Source of the DNA: Sarocladium kiliense
Taxonomy: Eukaryota > Ascomycota > Sordariomycetes > Hypocreales > Sarocladiaceae
Length of the DNA stretch: 64,000 nucleotides
Direction: 5' to 3'
NCBI GenBank assembly: GCA_030734395.1
Contig: JAUZTG010000041.1
Span: 1,922,001 to 1,986,000 of the forward strand
Position numbers and translations under genes: made by a program. The first letter of the stretch is position 1. Every line of letters begins with the position of its first letter. The notes under the pieces were generated by a model. It saw only the letters and a list, made by a program, of their open reading frames with translations, ran no database searches and had not been told where the DNA came from. Of this stretch, positions 21,002 to 33,400 are shown piece by piece.

Positions 21002-23217
21002 ATGATCCGCGACCCCTTCAACATCCACCGAAAGAGTCCCTTCCGCGCAGCAGCGAATCGAGCGAACGAGACAGTGCGATCGACGGCTGCGAGCCTGGCC
21101 GGGCATGCGGCAGAAATGGCGTTCTCAATGCCCCGAAATGTCCCAGATTTTGCAGATCCGCAGCGTCAGCTAGAGGATCACGTGTGGGCGTCTTCATCGG
21201 CTCGAAATCGTCATGGAGGAATTATGAGTGGTGTACAAGACAAAGTGTCGAGCATGTTTGATAGCGAGGCATTGCCCATGTACAAGGACAAACCATATGG
21301 GTACGGCCCATCAAGGAGGAAGTCGATATGGAGAAAGAAGCGAACCTTTGGTACATTGACTCTTGGAGTCGTGTTCCTGCTTTACATGCTTGGATTCTTC
21401 TCAAACAGTAGCGAGAAGAATACGTCGGTGTCTTCGTGGGCATGGATGGGCCTGTCAAAAGAAAAGGGCCAGGTGGACTGGGACAAGCGAAGGGAGCACG
21501 TGGTAGAAGCTTTCCAGCTGAGCTGGGACGCTTATGAGCGGTACGCTTGGGGTATGTGAGCTCCGGAATATCGAACGAGCGATGAGAACTGACTCTCGCG
21601 ACTAGGTTTTGACGAATTTCACCCGACCGCGAAGACTGGCAAGAACATGGCCCCGACGGGGCTTGGCTGGATCATCATCGACTCGCTCGACACCCTAATC
21701 CTTATGAACCAGACGTCGCGACTACAGAACGCGCGAAAGTGGCTCACGGATAGCCTGACGTGGGAACAGAACCAAGACGTCAATACATTCGAAACGACGA
21801 TCCGTATGCTCGGAGGCCTTCTGAGCGCACATTACCTTGCAAACACATACCCTGATATGGCACCCTTGAAAGAGGACGACGTTGGAGCCGCGGGTGAGGA
21901 TCTATACTTGGACAAGGCGAGAGACCTTGCGGATAGGTTGCTGGGTGCATTCGAGTCACCTTCAGGTATTCCTTATGCCAGCGTCAACTTGGAAAAGTCC
22001 AAGGGTATCCCATCCCATGCCGATATGGGAGCATCTTCAACCGCAGAGGCCACCACTGTTCAGCTCGAATTCAAGTATCTCGCCAAATTAACTGGCGAAA
22101 AGTACTTCTGGGATGCTGTTGAGAAAGTTATGAAGGTTGTCGACGACAACCAGGCCAAGGATGGCCTTCTGCCTATCTTCATCTATGCAACCAGCGGAGA
22201 GTTCCGCGGCGAGAATATTCGCCTGGGCAGTCGAGGAGACTCATACTACGAGTACTTGATCAAGCAGTACTTACAAACGAACAAGCAGGAGCCGATATAC
22301 GAAGAGATGTGGGACGAGGCGCTTAGGGGCGTCCGCAAGCATCTTGTGACTTATACGGAACCATCGCAATTCACAATAATTGGCGAGCGCCCTGACGGTC
22401 TTGACGCGCCGTTATCGCCCAAGATGGATCATCTGGTGTGCTTCATGCCGGGCACGATAGCACTCGGTGCCACTGGAGGCCTGACAGAAGCAGAGGCTCG
22501 GAAGCTGCCGAGCTGGTCCCAGAAGAACGAGGACGACATGCAGCTGGCACGCGAGCTCATGCAAACATGCTGGGGCACATATAAATGGATGGCCACCGGC
22601 CTCGCAGCTGAGATCACGCATTTCCAGATCTCAGACCCACCCAAGCCAGCATCAGCTCCTCACAAGGCGCCCGAGACATTCGATCCCAGCCCCAATGCGC
22701 AGTGGAGAGAGGACTTTGTAGTAAAGAGCAACGACGTGCATAACCTCCAGAGGCCGGAGACGGTGGAGAGTTTGCTGTACATGTGGCGTATCACCGGAGA
22801 TATCAAGTACAGGGAGTGGGGATGGGAGATGTTTGAGTCGTTTGTGAACTACACAGCGGTGGCAGATGGCGGCGGCTTCACGAGCTTGCATAACGCAAAT
22901 GTGATTCCTCCCATTGTCAAAGACAACATGGAGAGTTTCTGGCTGGTAAGTTCGATCTCGTCTGATGCGGGACCAGGCATACCACATGTTACTAACTTAT
23001 ATGTTGATAGGCCGAGACGCTGAAGTACATGTACTTGTTATTTTCGCCCAACGATGTTTTGCCGCTTGACCAGGTAGTGATCAACACGGAAGCACATCCA
23101 TTCCCAAGATTTGATCTGGGCCAGCTCTTCTGGACGGGATGGCAGAGGAAGCCGAGGGGTGCGAAGGCTGAGACAGAGAAGAAGGTGGAGGAGGTGAAGG
23201 AGGAGAAGAAGGAGTAG
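21002..23217 (+). CDS. Class I alpha-1,2-mannosidase (GH47), type II membrane protein
   Basis: Three exons: 21002-21551, 21606-22945, 23011-23217; introns of 54 and 65 nt, the latter with an actaac branch site. The product is 698 residues. It trims alpha-1,2-linked mannose from N-glycans in the ER/Golgi lumen. The membrane anchor is at about 115-133 (TFGTLTLGVVFLLYMLGFF); the catalytic domain starts near residue 160. GH47 landmarks include GLGWIIIDSLDTLILM, NTFETTIRMLGGLLSAHY, GSRGDSYYEYLIKQYL, the Cys in DHLVCFMPGT and LMQTCWGTY (likely disulphide), LQRPETVESLLYMWR, and VINTEAHPF with the calcium-binding Thr. The C-terminus is a Lys/Glu-rich tail. An alternative ATG at 21254, just before LPMYKDKPYGY, would remove 84 residues and give a more usual cytoplasmic tail. 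Confidence 0.93.
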
Positions 23218-24694
23218 TAGGGTGATTTATGGGATAGCATGGGATTGTATATATTTGATGATCATCTACACATATAGGCAAAGAGCATGTGCTTTGACTC
23301 TGACAATAGCTCCATTGTTTCTTGCCGTTCAGTCTGGCGCATACAAGCCTAGAGATGGCATGTCCCAAGACCGAGCAAGGGCCAGTAGGAACGTTAGCAA
23401 TCTTTTTTTGATCTAATGAAGAAGGATCTGGTTCGCTGAGACCCGTGAAAAAGACAGGATTGTGAATGAATGCCGATTTCCATGACATCCTGACCCCTTA
23501 TCACTTTTGACCAGACCCTGGATCGACAGTGACGGTCGAAGGAACAGCCACCAATTTCAGGGCCCAGTTTAGCAAGTCCGGGGGTGGCTCTGCCCAAGCC
23601 CAGCAGCGTGGCGCCTTCAACTTAGTGTCCCTCCAACAAAAGTTAGTGGGCATGCTGTTGTTATCTGCTAGCTGCGACGGTTGGTAGGGGACCTGTTAGT
23701 GAGGTGGGCTGCCTATGCCATCGGAGCTCCCCGCCATCAGGCACATCAACGGCTCTAACAGATAGCGCCAACGTGGGTAACAGTGGTGGCGCCTTGAATG
23801 GCACGGACTTGGGAGATAAGGTAATTGATGGGAAGGCCAGGTGAAGGAATTCTAGACTCGATCCGATCAGGAGTCTTGAGGATCCTTTCAGGCGTAATCC
23901 AGCTAGATCATGTTCAAACGGGCGCTGGGATTGCCTCTAATAAGGCCCCTGCTGGCTATAATTGCCAGTCATCACTGATACCTGCCAGCCTCCATCACCA
24001 CCAAATCCTCAGCTGAGCCTTGGCCCAGGCCCATGCATTGGCGATAAGGCCTCTTGCCTCCCGTTCCTCCTTCGCCTCCATCCATCCCCCCTCTTATCCG
24101 TCTGTCCATCCACCCATCCAACCCCCATGCCCATCCCTCGGGCGCACCATGTCACCCTGCCCGTCTGCTCTAGTCAATCTCCCGCCCAGCGATCATCATA
24201 GCTAGTCCAGTCCTGCCGGCGTTCCGACTTCTGATCTTGCAACCTTTCGCTTCTTTTCCGTTCATCGCTATCGACTCAACTGGCGTACGCCGCGTCCGTT
24301 TCCTTTCGAATTATACGACCTTTCTCACCGGAGCCGATTGCTTTTTCTCGCGGTGGCAGGGATACACATCTGCCGACCACCTCGCTCCAGGATATCGCCA
24401 CCTGAGATCACGACAGTTCGCGGAACCTAATCGACTGTCTCACTCAATTACGATCTTCCCGTCCTGTCGACGACGACGATTGCGACAGCGCCCCAGCAAC
24501 GACGGACCCCTCGACTGCGAACAAATCAAACGTATCGTATCCCTAGCGACATTACATCCTGGTCATACGCACAGATCAGTCGCTTCCTCTTCCTTCGCGC
24601 CCAAGCGGCTCTCCCCGGTTGATAGAGCAATCACCCTCGCCCTCCCAACCCCCGGGCCAACCCCCTTCCCGGACGGCGGCCCATCGCCGCGACG
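23218..24694. other. Intergenic and long 5' region of the amino-acid permease
   Basis: About 1.5 kb with no gene seen. The first part is 3' sequence of the mannosidase gene. From about 24060 the sequence is pyrimidine-rich with CCAT-type short repeats (24075-24130), typical of a fungal promoter and leader before a start codon. Confidence 0.5.
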
Positions 24695-26751
24695 ATGGCG
24701 CCGCACCAGGACATCGAGCTCAACACTCTCAACACGCTCAAGCTTAAGGAGGACTCCCTAGCTCACGGCTCCTCCTTCAGCATGCGTGAGCCCGACTACA
24801 ACGAACAAGGCGCCCAGCCTCCGACATTCTTCGAGCGCGTCATCGACAGTTTTCGTCGCGATCCAAACAGTGTCTTGTTTCCGAGTGATCATTTGGGCCA
24901 TGTTGAGAGTGGTGGACGGGTGCACAACGGAGCGCATTACTATGACTTGCATCAAGCTTCATTGGAGACAGCACATACGCCTTTGGCGAGGAAGTTGAAG
25001 GGGAGACATCTTCAGATGATTGCTATCGGAGGGTCAATAGGTACGTCTGGATGCAAATAGGGCTCTGCTCTGCTCGGCGTGGATGGCCTTGTATGTTACC
25101 GGGTTCTTGACAGTATCTGACTTTACTTCCATATAGGAACGGGTCTTTTTGTTGCTTCTGGACGCGCACTCAATGCTGGAGGTCCTGCGTCGCTACTTCT
25201 GGCGTTCTCCATCGTGGGAGCCATGCTGTACTGCACGTGCCAGGCTCTCGGTGAGCTGGCAGTCATATTCCCCATTGCGGGATCTTTCTCCTCCTGGGCA
25301 ACACGATTTCTTGATCCGTCGTGGGGATTTGCGATGGGCTGGAAGTATGACTCTACTACCCACTGTTGACGTGGAAGATTGTAAAACTGACAACTGTCAC
25401 CACTTCTTAGCTACGCCATGCAATGGCTCACGATTCTACCCCTCGAGATTGTTGCGGCATCACTTACACTCGGATACTGGGACAGGTCACTTCCTCGCGC
25501 CATCTTCGTCACCGTATTTCTCATCCTCATTCTTGGTATTAACATGTTTGGCGTCAAGGGTTACGGTGAAGCCGAGTTCATCTTCTCCATCATCAAAGTT
25601 ATTGCTGTCATTGGCTTTATGTGAGTTTACCCTTGACACCCATTCCCCGTTCCGCCTTCCCCGTTGCTGACTTTCGACACTTCAGTTTACTGGGCATCGT
25701 CCTTAATTGTGGCGGCACCCCTGACAGAGGATACATTGGCGGTGAATATTGGCATGATCCCGGCGCCTTCAACCACGGCTTCAAGGGCCTCTGCAGCGTT
25801 TTCGTCACTGCTGCTTTCTCCTTCACAGGGACCGAACTTGTCGGCCTAGCTGCCGCCGAGACGGCCAACCCTCGCAAGTCACTACCCACCGCCATCAAGC
25901 AAGTCTTCTGGCGCATCACTCTCTTCTACGTTGTCGCCCTCACCCTAGTTGGTCTCTTGGTACCATACACGCACCCTTGGCTTACGGAGGGTGACAGCTC
26001 CAACACCAATGCCAGAGCTTCACCCTTCGTTATTGCTATCGTCAATGCCAAGATATCAGTTCTTCCCGATGTCATGAACGCCGTCATTCTCATCGCTGTT
26101 CTTTCCGTTGGTAACTCCGCTGTCTTTGGATCCTCACGTACGCTCGCCGCCCTCGCAAATCTGAATCAAGCCCCCAAGATACTCGCCTATATCGACCGCC
26201 GCGGCCGTCCCCTTATGGCCATCTTACTAGCCGGCATTTTTGGTCTTCTCTCCTACCTCGCCGATCTCGATGCCCAAAGCGATGTTCTCGACTGGCTCCT
26301 CGCCATCTCCGGCCTCTCTTCCATCTTTACCTGGGGATCCATTTGCCTCTGCCACATCCGCTTCCGTCGCGCCTGGCACGCCCGCGGCCGCCATCCCAGC
26401 GAGCTCCCGTTTCAATCCCAAGTCGGTGTTGCTGGCTCCTACATCGGCCTGGCTCTCAATATCTGCGTTCTCGCCGCTCAATTCTGGGTCGGCGCATTCC
26501 CTATTGGCTGGCGGAGCATGACCTCATACGGTATTGTCCAAAACTTCTTCCTCCGGTGGGTGGGCGCGCCTATTGTTCTGAGCTTCTACTTGATTCACAA
26601 GCTCTACTATCGCACAACATATGTGCGAATCCGTGACCTGGACGTCGACACTGGTCGCAGGGATTTCAACGTCCCGATACTCAAGGCGCAAGAGCAGGAG
26701 GAGAGGGCAACGTGGCCGCGGTGGAAGAAGGTTTATAAGTTTATGTGTTGA
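24695..26751 (+). CDS. Amino-acid permease (APC superfamily, yeast amino-acid transporter family)
   Basis: Four exons: 24695-25040, 25137-25344, 25411-25620, 25686-26751; introns of 96, 66 and 65 nt; 609 residues. It is a plasma-membrane proton-coupled amino-acid importer with about 12 membrane spans. The hallmark first span LKGRHLQMIAIGGSIGTGLF is formed across intron 1. It is followed by NAGGPASLLLAFSIVGAMLY and QALGELAVIFPIAGSF, and later FSFTGTELVGLAAAETANPR, the substrate-site region of this family. The N-terminal 110 residues are hydrophilic with Lys residues that could be ubiquitin sites. The C-terminus has the family's RRDFNVPIL-like cytoplasmic tail, ending in WPRWKKVYKFMC. It resembles the general/broad-range permeases (Gap1-like); specificity cannot be read from the sequence. 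Confidence 0.93.
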
Positions 26752-27226
26752 GATGGAATTTGGATCTATATGCGTTTTTATATGAGTGTATATGGCGCCG
26801 GCGCTATAGTGATGAGGCGTTCTTCAAGGAGTAAAATGTGTTGGATGGCAAGGAATCTATATCAGATATTGGAACGGCAGTTTAGGAAAGGGGTCATTTT
26901 CAGGATCTTAATGATATCAATTTTCTCTTTGGATGAGCACCACCGTCAATCTCAAATCGCAATCTCATTGAATGAGGGCAGATATATACCCCAAAGTTTG
27001 CGTACATAGGTATAGGAAAAGCAAGCTGAGCGAGGCACACGAAACATCAAATAAAGACAGTCTCCGTGATTCATGAGCCGTGAGCGTTACAATCGTCAAC
27101 AGAAAGGAGAAGGTGTGAACAATCTTGAGAAAGAAAAAATCCCTTCAAACTCGACTCTCAAATTCCATTTCACCATTGCTCAGTTCCAATGGCAGCTCCC
27201 TCGCGGCGAATATACTCAAAGGCTTG
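26752..27226. other. Intergenic between convergent genes
   Basis: 475 bp holding the two 3' untranslated regions. An AATAAA hexamer occurs near 27050 on the plus strand. No gene seen. Confidence 0.5.
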
Positions 27227-29061
27227 TTACATGTCCCAGAGTGATGACTGCGCATTGCCGCCACGCATGTTACGAGTCTTGCTCGTGTTTGGCTGCGGCT
27301 CCTCGTTCTCGACATCGCCGCCTCCGTACAGCCAGTTCCGATCCGTGCCCTTCTTTCCACCCATGCCGTCACCTGCGACGGCGATCTTGTTTTCGGCCAA
27401 GTTGTCGCGGTTATAGCCCTTCCGCGTCGCATTGGGGTCGACACCCTTGCGGGAGCCCATGCCGTCACCGGCGACGTTGATGCGTTGGTTCTCAGCCTTG
27501 GGTGACTCGTCGTAGCTAGACCAATTGGCGTTCATCATGTTGACAGCCTTCTGGCGATTCTGGGGCACAGGCTGCTTCGGCGGGGGTGGCGCTGGAGACT
27601 CGTCAGCCATATCGAAGTGGTGCTCGAACGTCTTGCCGCGATCCTTCAGATTGGTGATATTTCCCAGCGCTCGCTGAGGCTCAGGAGTGCCTGGCTCCCC
27701 TTGATCAAAGAGCTGGTTCTTGTAAAGACCCAGTCCCTCGTTGTGGGTTGAGCCTCGCGGCCTGCCAGCCGGCCGAGACACACTCTCGCCATCATCCTGA
27801 AGCTCAAAGTGTGTCTCGGCATCTCGGCGACCCTTGCCAGGAGCCTGGGTGGGCGCGTCATCGGTCTCTTCGGTGTCCCAATGACGAACGTCCTCCGAAC
27901 GATGTGTCCGGCTGGGGTTCGGCTTTGAAGGAGTAACAAAGTCGTCGAATGACCACTGGCTGTCGTGCTTGGACTTGGGCCGCTCATCGAATGGGACACC
28001 AGCCTTTGGCTGATCGGCAGGATCAGAGCCATCGGCGAAGTCGAAGTGCTGGTATTTGCCCGGGTTGGGTCGGATGTATTGCTTACCAGTCTTGCCCTTC
28101 GGGGTTTCCTCCTCGACTTCCTCCTGCTGGCCCTCGAAGAGGCGCATAGGCTGGTGGTTCTTGCCAGCACCGGCCTTGGCGGGTGACATGGATCGGTAGT
28201 GTGCCTCGGAATAGTGAGCGTCAGACGGCTCATCTCCAAGAATCTCGGTGAAGCCACGCTGCTGCTTGGTCAGACCAGCTTTGTTGGGCGACATGGTGGC
28301 CTGGTGGTGGCTGCCGTCTGGGTCATCGCCAAGGATATCAGTGAAGCCACGCTGCACTGGTCGGCTGCCCGCATAAGGCAGAGTGACGGAAGGGTCTTGC
28401 GCGGCCTGCATCTCCTCTCTTGAGCCGAAAAGCTGGAGCGAGGCATGGGGATCGCGCATAGCATTGCTCGAGTTACCGCGTGTGCGTGCGGTCGTCTCGT
28501 TGGTGCTAGGGGCGGAAGCTGCGATGGCACCCGAGGCTTTGAGGGCAGACTTGATCATAGTGAGCTGTTCACGGCTGTCTCTGATGGGCCAGTTGCGGCC
28601 AGACTTGCCAATGACTTCGATCTGCTTCAAGAGAGCACCCTGGTCCCATGACTGGCGAATTTGGGCGATCTTTCCATTGGCGTCGAACTTGACAATATGA
28701 ATCTATTGAATCAAGTGTTAGCAGTTTCGATAAGGACTAAGAAGTGAGGGATCCATACGCTCTGGAAGTAAACGGTGCGGTCTGCGACGAAGTTGTCATC
28801 AAGACCAGGGAGGTAGACACCACCACTGGTGACGAATTCGAAGATGTTGTCAACTTCAAGAACAGCTGATGACTGGTCCTCAACAGTATTGATCACGTCC
28901 TGCTGCTTCTTCTTGACCTGCTTTTGCAGGGTGTTGAGGTGCTTAATGATGTCGGTAGCGCCAGTGAAGGTGGTTGTGGTGGTTACATAGTGAAGGGTAG
29001 CATCGTCAGCCAGCAAGGAGCTGTTCGGGGCATTGATGAACTGCTTGTAGACGGAAGCCAT
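27227..29061 (-). CDS. NTF2-like (SnoaL-type) domain protein with repeat-bearing disordered tail
   Basis: Two exons, 29061-28759 and 28702-27227, with a 56-nt intron; 592 residues. Residues 1-125 look like an NTF2-like fold: helix (MASVYKQFINAPNSSLLADD), then strands FEFVTSGGVYLPG, NFVADRTVYFQS and IHIVKFDANGKIAQIRQSWD, with the terminal IRQxWD typical of these cone-shaped domains. The remaining 460 residues are predicted disordered, Pro/Gly/Asp-rich, with two internal repeat pairs: RGFT(D/E)ILGD(D/E)P, each followed by an MSPxKAG motif, and VAGDGMG(S/G)(R/K)KG. Such architecture occurs in fungal proteins of unknown role; I cannot assign a substrate or pathway. No catalytic residues stand out. 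It is divergent from VPS10. Confidence 0.8.
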
Positions 29062-30447
29062 GATGTCGACGGACGAGACAAGACGTCTCGAGTGTGCGAT
29101 GTCTTGGATGATCGGATGGGTGGCGCGTGGGTTGGTGGGGGATCGAATGCGTCGGTGTCGGTGTTGGTGTTGGTATTGGTTGTTTGTTTGTTTACTTTGA
29201 TCGCTGGAAGTCGCGAGGCTGTTTGCCTGCTAGCGAGCGAGCGGAAAGAGAAGGAACGAAGGGAAAGCCTCGCAAGCGAAACTGACGGACAAGTGAGAGA
29301 TCCAAGGTGAGGAAAAGGGCGTCGCAAAGAGCGAAGAGAAGGATGGAAGAAGGCTTGCGGAAGAATAACAGGCGGAAGGGCAGGGGCGGGATGATGCGAC
29401 CCTGACACGGACGCGGACACGTGCAGGCGAGGGGCAGCGAGAAATGAAGGGGTAGCCTGGCAACAGGGGCAGCCTGGGGCTAACGGAGGCAGGGCGCTTT
29501 ACTGAGGACTGAGTGTTTATTAGCAGTAGGCCACTAGGTATGAAGGAAAGAAGTTCACGTATGGAATCTCAATGATGAATGCCTCGATGGCAATGGGTAG
29601 CGTTTGCGCTTCTGACGGCTGGACTTGTTATGGGCACTCAGTCTCACTGTACTAACATTCCCCAGCAATCCTGTTACAGAGCTTCAGAGATGTGCATGAT
29701 GCCTGTAACTCCACAGTGTTTCAAACGTTCCCAGTCAGGCTACCGTACCGTAAGCTGGGGGGACAGCACAGACACAGACACCGCCAGTACAAGATGTGCC
29801 CCTGGCTAGACCTGAGCGCTGGTCCTGAAAGGAGGAAGCCGGACCCAGTAAAACAGGGGCTGTGAACCTCACATGGGCGTCAAAGGGAAGGTTGGAGAGT
29901 ACAGAGATGACCCGTGTGTCGTTCCAGTAAACCCTCATCATGGTGCTGAGACAGACAGAAATAGTGATGAATTAACTCCTTCCAAAGCCAATACATTGCA
30001 GGTTTCTTCCTTTTGGTTCACGTCATGTAGCAGACATTTGTAACGCATCGCCGTCTCACTGCATCCAGCATCTCAGCCAACCTCACGGGTACCTTGCCTT
30101 ACTTTACGTAGCGCGTCGCAATGCTTGACGTGGCATCTCCCAGTCAGCCACACCACTCAGCTCAACGCCACACTTCTTCCCTTATCACTCTCACTCTCAT
30201 CCACCGACTTCAGAGCTTCAGCCACACTTATACCTCGAATCGCCTATTGCCAAGTTTAGCAGCGCCTCTCCCGACAGCTGCCTGTCCATCTTCAGCCTTG
30301 ACGCCATCATCATCCACCTTCCAGTTTCACCATCAACCCATTGCCATCAGGACACGACGACAATACACGCACGCGCAATCGACTCGAACAATCAGCCTTC
30401 GGCCTTGAACGCTTCATGGTTCATTCTTCTCCTGCACCGTCGCAACC
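29062..30447. promoter_or_regulatory. Divergent upstream region, NTF2-like gene / VPS10
   Basis: 1.39 kb without a gene. Next to 29061 lies a GTTGGT/TGTT simple repeat (about 29155-29195). Upstream of VPS10 there is a pyrimidine-rich leader from about 30120. Confidence 0.5.
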
Positions 30448-33400
30448 ATGAGGTCAGCGGGCTGGGCGGGAGCCTCGTGGCGCTGCCTGCTGCTATCCGT
30501 CCTCTGCGCCGCTTCTTTGGTGCTTGCTGATGACAAGCCCGACATCACCGTAACGAGCCTTGATCATCCGCCGTTCAATCTCGGCTATTTTGAAGACAGC
30601 GATGTTGTCATGTTTCGAGATGCCGCCGAAAAGGCTCTCTATCGCTCTGACGACGCTGGCAAGTCCTGGAACAAGATTTCCGACGTTCCAGACGTCGCCT
30701 CTTTCATCCCACACCCCTTCGAGCAGAAGACAGCTTTCGCATTATCAGAAGGCACAACACACTACAAGACCGAAGACCGTGGCAAGTCATGGACAAAGTT
30801 CGAAAGTGGTACGCGGCCGAGCAAGTTCCAGCGCGAGATCCTCTCCTTCCACGCCGGAGACCCGAAGCGGATAATCTTCAATGGCATGGACTGCGACATT
30901 TTCTGTGACGAGGAGTCCGCATACACAACAGATGGGTTCAAGACCGTCAAGATGCTTCGCGCCTTTACAGCTGGATGTCGCTGGGCCAAGGCAACACCTG
31001 AATTCACTACGGGCGATAGCGATCTTGATGAATCTAGAACCCTGTGTATGGTCACTGATCCGTTTTCTTTCTTCAAGGAGGATCAGACACTCCATATCTC
31101 TGATTCTTTCTTCGCCGTTGTTGATAAGTCGATCCAGGAGTTTCAACCCAACATGGACACTGATAAGGGGGCTTCTGGCGTTGTCAACCTGGCCGTGGTC
31201 AAGGGTTATCTTGTGGTGGCCACTTCGGGCTTCAACAGCGATGAGATGGCTTTGTTCGTCACAGACGATACCAAGAAGTGGCACCGAGCCATCTTCCCAA
31301 GCGACGACAGCCATGACCACTCCCACACAATCACGCAAGAGGCATATACTGTACTGGAGAGCACAAATCATAGCATCCAAATCGATGTCATGACATCTCA
31401 TCCCTCTCGGCCTATGGGAGTCATGTTCACTAGCAACTCGAACGGCACCTACTTTACCGAAAACATCCCGTATACGAACCGCAATCCCAACGGCATGGTC
31501 GACTTCGAGAAGATTTCCGGCATTCAAGGTGTCTTTCTTATCAACATTGTTGAAAACGGCCGCGAAGTTGACAAAAAGGGTGAAGCGAAAAGTGTGGTGT
31601 CACGCATCACGTTCGATGACGGCAGAACGTTCGATCCGATCAAAGCAGGCGATGACGATATCCACCTGCATTCTTTTACTGAGCTCGATAACATCGGCCG
31701 CGTGTTCTCGTCGTATGCACCAGGCCTAGTCCTAGGCAACGGTAACACTGGCAAGAATCTTGGCAAATTTTCCGAATCCAACTTGTTCGTGTCGAACAAC
31801 GCTGGCGTCAGCTGGAAAAAGGCCCTTGATGGACCTCACAAATACGAGTTTGGCGACTCTGGATCCATCTTGGTTGCTGTCAAAGACACAGATAAAGGCG
31901 ATGTGAAAGAGATTGAATACTCAATCAACCACGGCGAAGATTGGGAGTCTGTAAAGCTTCCAGATGATCTTGAGATTCAGCCCATGTGGCTGACAACAAC
32001 ACAAGACTCAACTAGCCTGAAATTTTTGCTGTTGGGCAAGAAGTCGTCCACTTTCCATATGATTGCCATCGATTTCAACGCATTGAAGCTTCCCACTTGC
32101 GGAAAAGACGATATGGAGGACTGGCACGCCCGTGTTGATGATGATGGGAAACCAACTTGCATCATGGGACACCAGCAGACCTATCGCCGTAGGAAAAAGG
32201 ATGCGAAGTGTTTCATCAACAAAGAATTCGAAGATCCCGTGGCCAAGACAGAGGACTGCGAATGTACCGACGCAGATTTCGAGTGCGACTACAATTTTCA
32301 ACGAGACCCTGACGACAAGTCAGTATGCAAGAAAATTGGTCCCATTGCGGTTCCTGAGGGCGAATGCACTGGGAAGTCTAAGACGTTCATGGGCTCCTCC
32401 GGGTGGCGACTCATCCCCGGCAATACGTGCAAGAGGACAAAGGGCGAGCAAAAAGACAAGGAAGTGGAAAGACAATGCGAGGAAGGCGGTCCGGCCGAAC
32501 CTGTTCCCCCTGCTAGTGGAGACATCTCTCACAAGAAGGTCGAATTCGATGCTAAGCTGCAAGACTTCCAGAAGATCTATCTGGAGCGGGGCGATAAACA
32601 CTCTGGGAGCTCTGAGGTCGTCATTGTGCGCCCAGCATCTGATGTTGGCGGAGGAATGATCGAGGTGGAGGACAAGATCTGGCGGACCACGGACCATGGC
32701 AAGACTTTTGAGCGCATCCTCGAAGGCGAGGACGTCAAGTCTATCATCACGCACAAGTACTACAGTGACATCGTCTATTTCACGACGCAGAAACAGAAGG
32801 TCATATACAGTATCGACGGCGGTAATACTTTCCACAGCTTTGAGGCGCCAACCTCAGCAGATGAAGGACTGCCTCTCAGCTTCCATCCTGAGAACAAGGA
32901 TTGGCTCATCTGGGTAGGGAAACAATGTGACAAGGTCGGCAAGAGCGAGGATTGCTTCCTCGAGGCATCTATCTCCACCGACCGGGGTGACAACTGGAAG
33001 ACCATGCTCAGATATGTGCACAAGTGCGAGTTCACTGGCAGTACCGCATACAAGGCTCCGGACAGAGATCTCAGGCAGGTTGTCTGTCTTGTCAGGGAAG
33101 AGGAGAGGAATGACGCACCTCTTACAATCAAGTCAAGCAACGACTTCTTCGCAGAGGACAAGACCGAATTCAAAGGCGAGGTCCAGGAGTTCGCCACTAT
33201 GAGTGAATTCATCGTTGTTGCTGGTGAAGATGCAGAGAGTGGTGACTTGCATGCTCTCGCCAGCCTCGACGGCAAGCACTTTGAGTCCGCCAATTTCCCG
33301 CTGAACTTCAACAAGGATCACGAGAATGTGTATACTTTATTGGACAGCTCCACACATGCAGTGAACCTGTTTGTTCGCGAACATGGAGAGAAAGACCGCG

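Noticed and set aside
24237..24761. 174-codon plus-strand open frame upstream of the permease
   Set aside because: It does not begin with ATG and lies in the pyrimidine-rich leader in a different frame from the permease.
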